Shown here: positions 58,116 through 64,000 of the stretch, one piece after another
Numbering within the stretch: the first letter of the stretch is position 1
Layout of the letters: every line of letters begins with the position of its first letter
Source of the DNA: Nigrospora sphaerica
Lineage: Eukaryota; Ascomycota; Sordariomycetes; Amphisphaeriales; Apiosporaceae
NCBI GenBank assembly: GCA_018287875.1
Contig: JAGVVL010000001.1
Location: 3,100,001 to 3,164,000, forward strand
Direction: 5' to 3'
Length of the DNA: 64,000 bases
Program-made: the position numbers and the translations under genes
The notes under the pieces: model-generated
Seen by the model: the letters and a program-made list of their open reading frames with translations, nothing else
The model's database searches: none
What the model was told of the DNA's origin: nothing

Positions 58116-59751
58116 ATGGCCTCGCCTGCCGACCGCCACAATACCACAGCCGAGGATCAGGACGGCGGAGCCGTCACGCCACTCACGCCAGATCAAATTA
58201 ATATCATTGTTGCCTTCGAAAGAGCCGGTGCCTCGCTCTCCGTGATGGGTGTCCTGCTCGTCTTCATCGCCTTCATCGCCTTCAAACGGCTCCGCACCGT
58301 ACCCAATACCTTCATTGTGTTTGCCTCCTTCTCCAACCTCGGTGCCAGTGTGGCCTGCTTGATAGGCTACACCGGCATCCATGCGGGACCGGCAAGTGCT
58401 TTGTGTCAGGCCCAGGCCTTCATGTTTGAACTGTAAGTAAGTCCAGGGAGAGGAAGGCAAGCAAGCGGCTCATGAAGGGGCAGGTTTATGCAATCAGATC
58501 CATGGTGGTCCTTCGCCATGGCCGTCAATGTCTACATGGTTTTCTTCTTTGCTGCTAATCCCAAGACTTTCCTGAATTACTGGTGGGCGTACTTCTTTGT
58601 TTGCTACGGTATCCCCTTCATCCCGGCCATGTGGCTCCTTCTCGCTAAGGGCAATGAGAAGGGTCAAGTGTACGGTAACGCGACGGTCGGTACCCCTTTT
58701 CGTGCCTTGATGCCCCTCCCGGCCGTTTTGATGACCGTTTCGAGCTGTACGTATGCGTGCTGACGGAGCCTCGTCGCAGATATGGTGCTGGATTGATAAG
58801 GACTGGAGCAACTTGCGCATCTACACCTACTACCTCCCCATATGGGTGTGCATTCTCCTGTCTACCTGCATATACGTCGCCGTGGGGTACTATGTGTTCA
58901 AGCAGAGGAATCAACTGCGCAACCTCTCGCTGAGCAACCCTACCAAAGATCCCCCCGGAACTCGCGACTCTGGGGAGAAGGTATGTTGATACTCGCCGAG
59001 AAAGGGTTTCTCGGAGCACTGATGGGTGCATCTGCAGAGACTCTTCTCCAATGCCGCGGTCATGGGCAGTATTGCCACAGAGGTGACCCAAACGACAACG
59101 GTCCATCGCACCACCACCCAGGCCAGTGCCTTGCGGACACCCCTTCGAACAACCATCAATTGGTTCGAAGGGCCCGCGGCAGAGCACACATGCGTAGACT
59201 TCGATTCTGGCCAGACGCCCTCGTCCAACCCATTCCACACAGTCACGCGCATCACGGCCGAGCCCGCCCCCAAGAAATCCAGAATGGCTCGAGCGCGCAA
59301 GGGCTATATCCGCTGGTGCAGCAAATTCAACAACATGGACCCGGTCAAGCTGGCCTATCTTCGAACCTCGTTCGTGTTCGCCATATCGGTCCTCGTGACG
59401 TGGACCCCGAGCTCCATCAACCGCGTCCACGACCTCGTCAATCAGAGCGAGGTCAGCTTCGGCCTGAACCTGACGGCCGGCATCGTGCTGCCACTACAGG
59501 GTGTATGGAACACGGTCATATTCTTTTCGACCAGCTCGGCAGCGTTGAGGGACGAGCTCCGAGGCGCGCGAGACCGGTTTAGGGGCCTGCCTCGCGGCCA
59601 CCAAGCCGCAAGCGAAGTGCGGCACGAGAATGGCCGGGCCCTCGAGCTGGAGCGTCGCCTCTATCAGGGACCGAGTGGAGATGATGCAGAAAGCCATGTT
59701 AGCGGTAGCACTGTACGTATCATGCGCGATGGGTCTCTTTCCAGTGTATGA
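58116..59751 (+). CDS. cAMP-receptor-like G-protein-coupled receptor
   Basis: Four exons (58116-58432, 58484-58685, 58780-58980, 59038-59751) encode about 477 aa. Seven membrane spans are visible: six in the first two thirds and the fifth-to-sixth loop expanded. Landmarks are the entry segment FERAGASLSVMGVLLVFIAFIAFKRLRT, a FVFASFSNLGASVACLIGY second helix, WWSFAMAVNVYMVFF, NATIWCWI before helix 5, and WTPSSINRVHDL in helix 6. This matches fungal class V receptors related to Dictyostelium cAR (gpr-1/2/3 group in Neurospora). The third cytosolic loop is about 120 residues, and the C-terminal tail is Ser/Arg-rich and probably phosphorylated. The ligand is unknown; the group signals through heterotrimeric G proteins. 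The intron 2 donor is the weak GTCGGT. The start is the ATG before ASPADRHN. Confidence 0.88.
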
Positions 59752-60610
59752 GCGCCAAGGAACATTATCCTACCAGAGCGGGAGACGGGTTTTTGTTATA
59801 GTAGACTGGGGCGGCAGCGGCGTGCGACATGGACTAACCTTTGTCCTCGCATGACCAAGTTGGATCCATGGCGTCCGGGCCCGCATAGACGGGGTCTATA
59901 CCACTGGGGAGACACATCGAGAGACGGGCACCGCAGACGGTCCACTAATCGGGTCCCGCCTTCTTGCAGTACACCGAAACATTGCCGGATTAAGTTTAGA
60001 AAACCAGACATATTGCATATGCGACATCTCGAACCTGGCTTCGGAGCAACACAGTTGAAAGATGGTTCGCGAGTCCCCGCCAGCTCGGCCATTTCCGAGA
60101 TCGCTTGCCGGCGCGGGGTCGCATCTCCACTATATGTATTATGGGGCGGGCGTGTGACCCAAGTGACTGCCTACTAACCCATGGCATTGGGAAGTCTCGA
60201 CTGGGGGAGAAAGGGGGGTTCTAGTGAGAAAGCAGTCTGGCTGTTCGTGGACATCCGTCGTACGGCGTCTAAACGAGAGCGGCCTCCTGGCCACTTGAGC
60301 GGGGAAGTGTCGGGAGCAGTCGCAACCGGGGTGAGGCAGGAACAGGTAGCCTCAGCACCCTCAGCATCCATCCATGGTATATATATCTATATATAACCCT
60401 CCCCCGGTATAAGCTCTCGTAGCCCGAACCCAGTACTCGTTACTTCTTACTGATTATAAACGCATCCCATGACGGTGAGCAGCTAAAGGCCATACTCACA
60501 ACGGGTCCGGAAGACGCATTACCCACGTGGGGTCCAGACTGCAACGCAGCATACGTCCCCTTTCCCCTCACCCTTCCTTCTGGGTCATCGCCCGCCCCCG
60601 CGCCGCCATC
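59752..60610. promoter_or_regulatory. Spacer with alpha/beta hydrolase promoter
   Basis: The left part should be the GPCR 3' UTR and the right part the hydrolase promoter. A strong TATATATATC/TATATATAA stretch (60378-60396) lies about 215 bases upstream of the hydrolase ATG. No gene was seen. Confidence 0.45.
60378..60396 (+). promoter_or_regulatory. TATA-rich element upstream of the hydrolase gene
   Basis: This is 19 bases of TATA-type sequence followed by a C-rich stretch, about 215 bases before the ATG at 60611. It is the clearest TATA-like block in the window and a candidate core promoter. Confidence 0.4.
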
Positions 60611-62303
60611 ATGGCCGACGTCGAGCAGCCGCCGCGGCGCAAGGCCGAGGATCTCTTCGAGCCCGGCGTGCTGGCCAAGTACGACCCCAAGGCCGTGGAG
60701 CTCGTGGTGGAGACGGCCAACGCGGGCCGGCCGCGGCCGCACGACTACCCCATGGCCGAGGTTCGCGCCGACGAGGCCCGGTTCGCGGCGCCGTGGTGCC
60801 GCGATCCGACCGGCTGGCCCCGCGTCGCCGGCAACGTCGTGCCCTCGGCCGACGGCACCCCGGTCCCCATCATGGTCTACCACCCGGACCCTGCCGCCCA
60901 CGGCCCGGGGCCCTACGGCGTGCATGTGAACTTCCACGGTACGTTCCCGTCCCCGGGGGGAGTGGGAAAGCCCCTGTCCCCTTGCGGGTTTGTTTTTGCT
61001 TGCTGACATGAGGGCGCTGTGTGTGCGTGCGTGGTCAGGGGGCGGATTTGTCCTGGGCGGTCTGACGAGCGAGTCGACGCTTTGCCGGAGCATGAGCGAA
61101 GGCGCCGGCGTCGTCGTCGTCGACGCCAACTACCGGCATTGTCCCGGTGAGTGAAGCCCCGCCCTCTCCTCTTCCCCGGACGGGTGCTCTCGGTCCCCCC
61201 GCGCCGAGGCATGGGGGCTGATATGGACTCTCGGTAGAGGTGGAATACGGCAAATGCATGGAGGACGGATGGGCGGTCCTGCAATGGGTAAGCCGGCACC
61301 CCCTCTTCCCGTCCGCGCGTTCCCGCACCGTTTAAGGGGCTGTTGGCGGGACGAGGATCGCCCCCCAAGCCCCGTCGTCGGGAGAACTTGAGGGAAAGCA
61401 CACGCTCACGGCTTCGCAGGTACGCGATAACGCGGGCCAGCTGAACACCAAGGCCGACTCGGTCTCAGTGGGCGGCGTCTCGGCCGGCGCCGCCATCAGC
61501 CTCATCCTACAGCACATGGCGCGCGACGCCGGCGTGGCGCTGCGGCTCTGCATGGCCTCGGTTCCGCCGGCGTCGACGGCCTTGACCTACGCTTCGCCCG
61601 ACGAGTCGCCCTACCCTTCGTTCCGCGAGTTCGCCAACGGCCCCATCCTGCCCTTCGCCAGCATCAAGCTCTTTGGCGAGTACTGCTTCCCCCGCGACCA
61701 GCTGTACGTTTCTCCCTATCCTACCTGCCCCCCAACCCCCTGCCTCTGCTGGGGACACCGCTGCGACTCGCGTTCCTCCCGCCTCGTGAGGCCCATGTGC
61801 GCTGACGAACCCTCGGTGTGATAGGGAGGAGCGTTTGGCCCGGATTCCGGCTTGGTGGCTCAGCCCCATCCTGGCGCCCAACTTCGCCGGCCTGTGTGAC
61901 ACCTTCATCCGGACTGCCGAGTGCGACATGCTCCGCGACGAGGGCGAGGCGTACGGCATGAAGTCCATCGCCGCCGGTAACCGCGTCACCATGAAGCGCT
62001 ACCTAGGTTCCCGTAAGTCGCCATGGACACTCATGTCCCCTACCCGTCCTTGCTGTTTCTGGCCCTTCCTCTCCTTGCTGCACCCCTTGCACCCTTTCAT
62101 TTATCCCCCAACGACTCAAGTGTCCACGCCTCCCCCGGCGTCGCCTACTCCCCCCCCTCTCCCCCGCATACCGGGATTTCGGAACCGCTGACCCCCCGAG
62201 AACCACAGCGCACATATTCATGCACTGGGACTCGTTTCCGCAGAAGCAGGAGTACGACCGCGACTCGATCCACGCTTTGAGACTTGCCCATGGCTTCTCG
62301 TGA
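60611..62303 (+). CDS. Alpha/beta hydrolase (hormone-sensitive-lipase-like esterase)
   Basis: Six exons (60611-60938, 61039-61146, 61238-61287, 61420-61703, 61825-62012, 62209-62303) encode about 350 aa. The oxyanion-hole motif HGGGF (about residues 109-113) is rebuilt across intron 1. The nucleophile elbow is GVSAGA (Ser about 181). The acid is probably the Asp in ECDMLRDEG and the base the His in SPHIFMH. This is the alpha/beta hydrolase fold-3 (HSL-type) pattern. There is no signal peptide, so the enzyme is probably cytosolic, acting on short-chain esters or lactones; the substrate is unknown. The N terminus (DLFEPGVLAKYDPKAVEL) is the usual cap region. Exon 3 is only 50 bases. The start ATG follows a GC-rich leader and precedes ADVEQPP. 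Confidence 0.85.
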
Positions 62304-62827
62304 GGCGCTCCGGCTCTTGTGTGGCAACATGGCAACAGGTGGCTGGCTGATGGGCGTCGTGCGGGGGAGAACGGGATAAGTGGGAAAGGAGGAAAGCATC
62401 CTATCTGCCTTGCGTACAGTATGAGTTACGGCCTGTCCCTGCACCAAGTCCCTAAGTACATGAGTATAGTAGGTACTTCAACGAGTATTCAATTACAGGC
62501 CCTAGAATGACTACCCATAAGAGACCTGCCTTACAGGTCCCAGACGCATCAACCACAGTAGGTGCGACTGCTTTTCGTCTAGCTCACCCGATGTAGGGAG
62601 ACAGATGATGGATAACCCCCAGGATCAAGCACACAGTAATCGATGCCGTGACAGCGGAATCCCCATCGCCGACCCTCCCGCATGTTGATGGCTATATTTT
62701 ACAGATGTGAGTCTACAACTGTGCGCAATACACGGCTATACACTAGGGTGATGTGCATCTTTGCCGGCATTCATAATGTTTAGTAGCTGTGATGCACCCT
62801 TGCCTTACGTCATAGCAGCCCCTACAT
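62304..62827. other. Convergent 3' spacer
   Basis: This lies between the 3' ends of the hydrolase gene and the mS29 gene. It is slightly AT-richer than the coding regions, as expected for 3' UTRs. No gene was seen. Confidence 0.5.
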
Positions 62828-64000
62828 TTACAAGCGAGGAACGTAGAAGAGGGATCTCTCGAGCTCGCCGAGGACGCCGTTGCCCGCCAAAGTCCATCGC
62901 TCGCTGACCGTCTTCTCGTCGATGCGTAACCGCAGAACACCGCTGGCGGCCCAATACTCCATGAGAGCGCGGGCCTCGGGTTTCGTCAGGCTCTTGACAT
63001 CAAAGACACTGACCCCCTTGAGGGCCTCGAAGACTCTCTCGTCGTACTTGGTGTAGAAAGGGTCCCGCGGCGGCACGGGGAGGCCGGTCTGGGCGGCAAC
63101 CGCCTGCTCCAGGGCCTTTTCCACCGACTTGATCTTGGGCTGGCAACCCTTGGTCATGACACCCACAATGGCGGCGCCGTTCGGAAAGTGCGTCTTGCCA
63201 CCCAGGGCATCCGTGAAGATGCGGATGAGGCCGAGGTCGTGGCTGTGGATGGGCGCAAAGGACGGGCTGCGGTAGTCGCTCACGCGCATAATGTGGCTCA
63301 GGCCGTCGAGGGTGAACATGATGGGTGGCCGGCCGGGTTGGATCAGTTCGTTCCAGAAGGCCTGGAATACAGGCCAGGCGAACTCCGGCTCCTTCGTAGC
63401 TGTGGCCAGGGACGCCAGCGACGTGTTGCGAGCTACAGAAACGGGAAGGTAGATGTGCTCGAGTTTCACCGTCTCTTTCGAAAGCACCTGCTCGTTGGCA
63501 GAAGCTATGGTTTGCATGAGCTTAAGGAGGTAGGTCGGCTGCGAGAACTGCTCGGGCTGGGTTTTGGGGATGGGTGCGTATTCAGTACGCGCCTCGACCA
63601 GGTCGTTGGCTGTCGGTGGGGTGAGTATGGTGCAAAACACAGGCGAGGTCCGAGTCCGGGGGGCTTACCCTCGGGGATGTTGATAACGATCATTTTGTTC
63701 AGGAAACCAGCGGCCATGGCTTGCAGCCCCAGCATGCTCTTGCCCACGCCGCGCCCACCTTCTATGACGACCCTCGCCGTCTGTTTGTTCTGGATTTTCT
63801 GCATCACGTCGCCCAGGAAATCGACCGTGTCCTTCCTCACGAGCATGTGCGGGCTCCGGAACAACTGCCAGTTCTGGGTCGGCTTGAAGGCCTCGCTTGT
63901 TCGGAGTTGGTCCACCAGCTCGGCGGGGAGGCTCATGATCTGGCCCGCGGCTGCCGGGTCGATCAGGTTCTGCGCCGAGACTTCCGGAAGACCGGGCACC
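62828..64000 (-). CDS. RSM23: Mitochondrial ribosomal protein mS29 (DAP3/Rsm23), partial
   Basis: Two exons are visible on the minus strand (64000-63669 and 63609-62828); the N terminus lies beyond the right edge, so the protein is incomplete (about 371 aa seen). It matches the DAP3 family, a GTP-binding protein of the mitochondrial small ribosomal subunit. The P-loop reads GGRGVGKSMLG. VVIEGG before it, and the later VLSKETVKLEHIYLPVSVARNTSLASLA and FTLDGLSHIMRVSDYRSP (Walker B-like), fit fungal mS29. The C terminus ends ELERSLFYVPRL. The 59-base intron has donor GTAAGC and acceptor CCGACAG. Human DAP3 is also linked to apoptosis; nothing here bears on that. The GTG at 63999 is not a start, merely the edge of the window. 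Confidence 0.9.

Overview
The window is nuclear DNA of a filamentous ascomycete. The genes carry short introns (mostly 50-160 bases) with GTAAGT/GTGAGT-type donors and CAG/TAG acceptors. Their families are fungal: the NatB auxiliary subunit, Cox23, Ilm1, Pth11/SAT4-like rhodopsin-domain proteins, Dal5-type permeases and secreted oxalate decarboxylase. Coding sequence is strongly GC-rich at third codon positions. A Sordariomycete, possibly Sordariales, is my inference from overall gene style; no sequence search was possible. Splice sites were read by eye and chosen so that reading phase is kept through each gene.

Layout from left to right. 2.1-13.1 kb is a housekeeping block: geranylgeranyltransferase I beta subunit (-), Ilm1 (+), the NatB subunit Naa25/Mdm20 (-, nine exons), the mitochondrial twin-CX9C factor Cox23 (-, four exons) and a single-pass membrane protein with a PAN/apple-like domain (-). 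15.6-22.2 kb holds a fungal rhodopsin-domain membrane protein (+), a secreted tannase/feruloyl esterase (-) and an MFS drug-type exporter (-). 24.5-34.8 kb holds an orphan coiled-coil protein, a cytochrome P450 and a SulP anion transporter with a STAS domain (all +). 36.0-45.1 kb holds a secreted bicupin oxalate decarboxylase (-), a DUF1275 membrane protein (+), an intronless D-2-hydroxyacid/D-lactate dehydrogenase (+) and a flavin monooxygenase fused to a DUF6314-like domain (-). A gene-free stretch of about 6 kb follows, then a Dal5-type permease (+), a gene-free stretch of about 5 kb, a cAMP-receptor-like GPCR (+), an alpha/beta hydrolase (+) and, cut by the right edge, the mitoribosomal GTP-binding protein mS29/DAP3 (-).

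The genes do not form one pathway. Some loosely share themes: surface sensing and uptake (two 7-TM receptors, two MFS carriers, SulP), plant-biomass or acid metabolism (tannase/feruloyl esterase, oxalate decarboxylase, D-lactate dehydrogenase), and mitochondrial upkeep (Ilm1, Cox23, mS29). The P450, FMO and exporter are scattered and no polyketide or peptide synthase is present, so I do not call a secondary-metabolite cluster. I found no convincing tRNA, rRNA, CRISPR array or intact transposon. The most useful leads are the FMO-DUF6314 fusion, the possibly bacterial-derived D-LDH with a duplicated leader segment, the unusually long first intron of NAA25, the tiny COX23 exons, the orphan coiled-coil gene and two large unexplained gene-free stretches.
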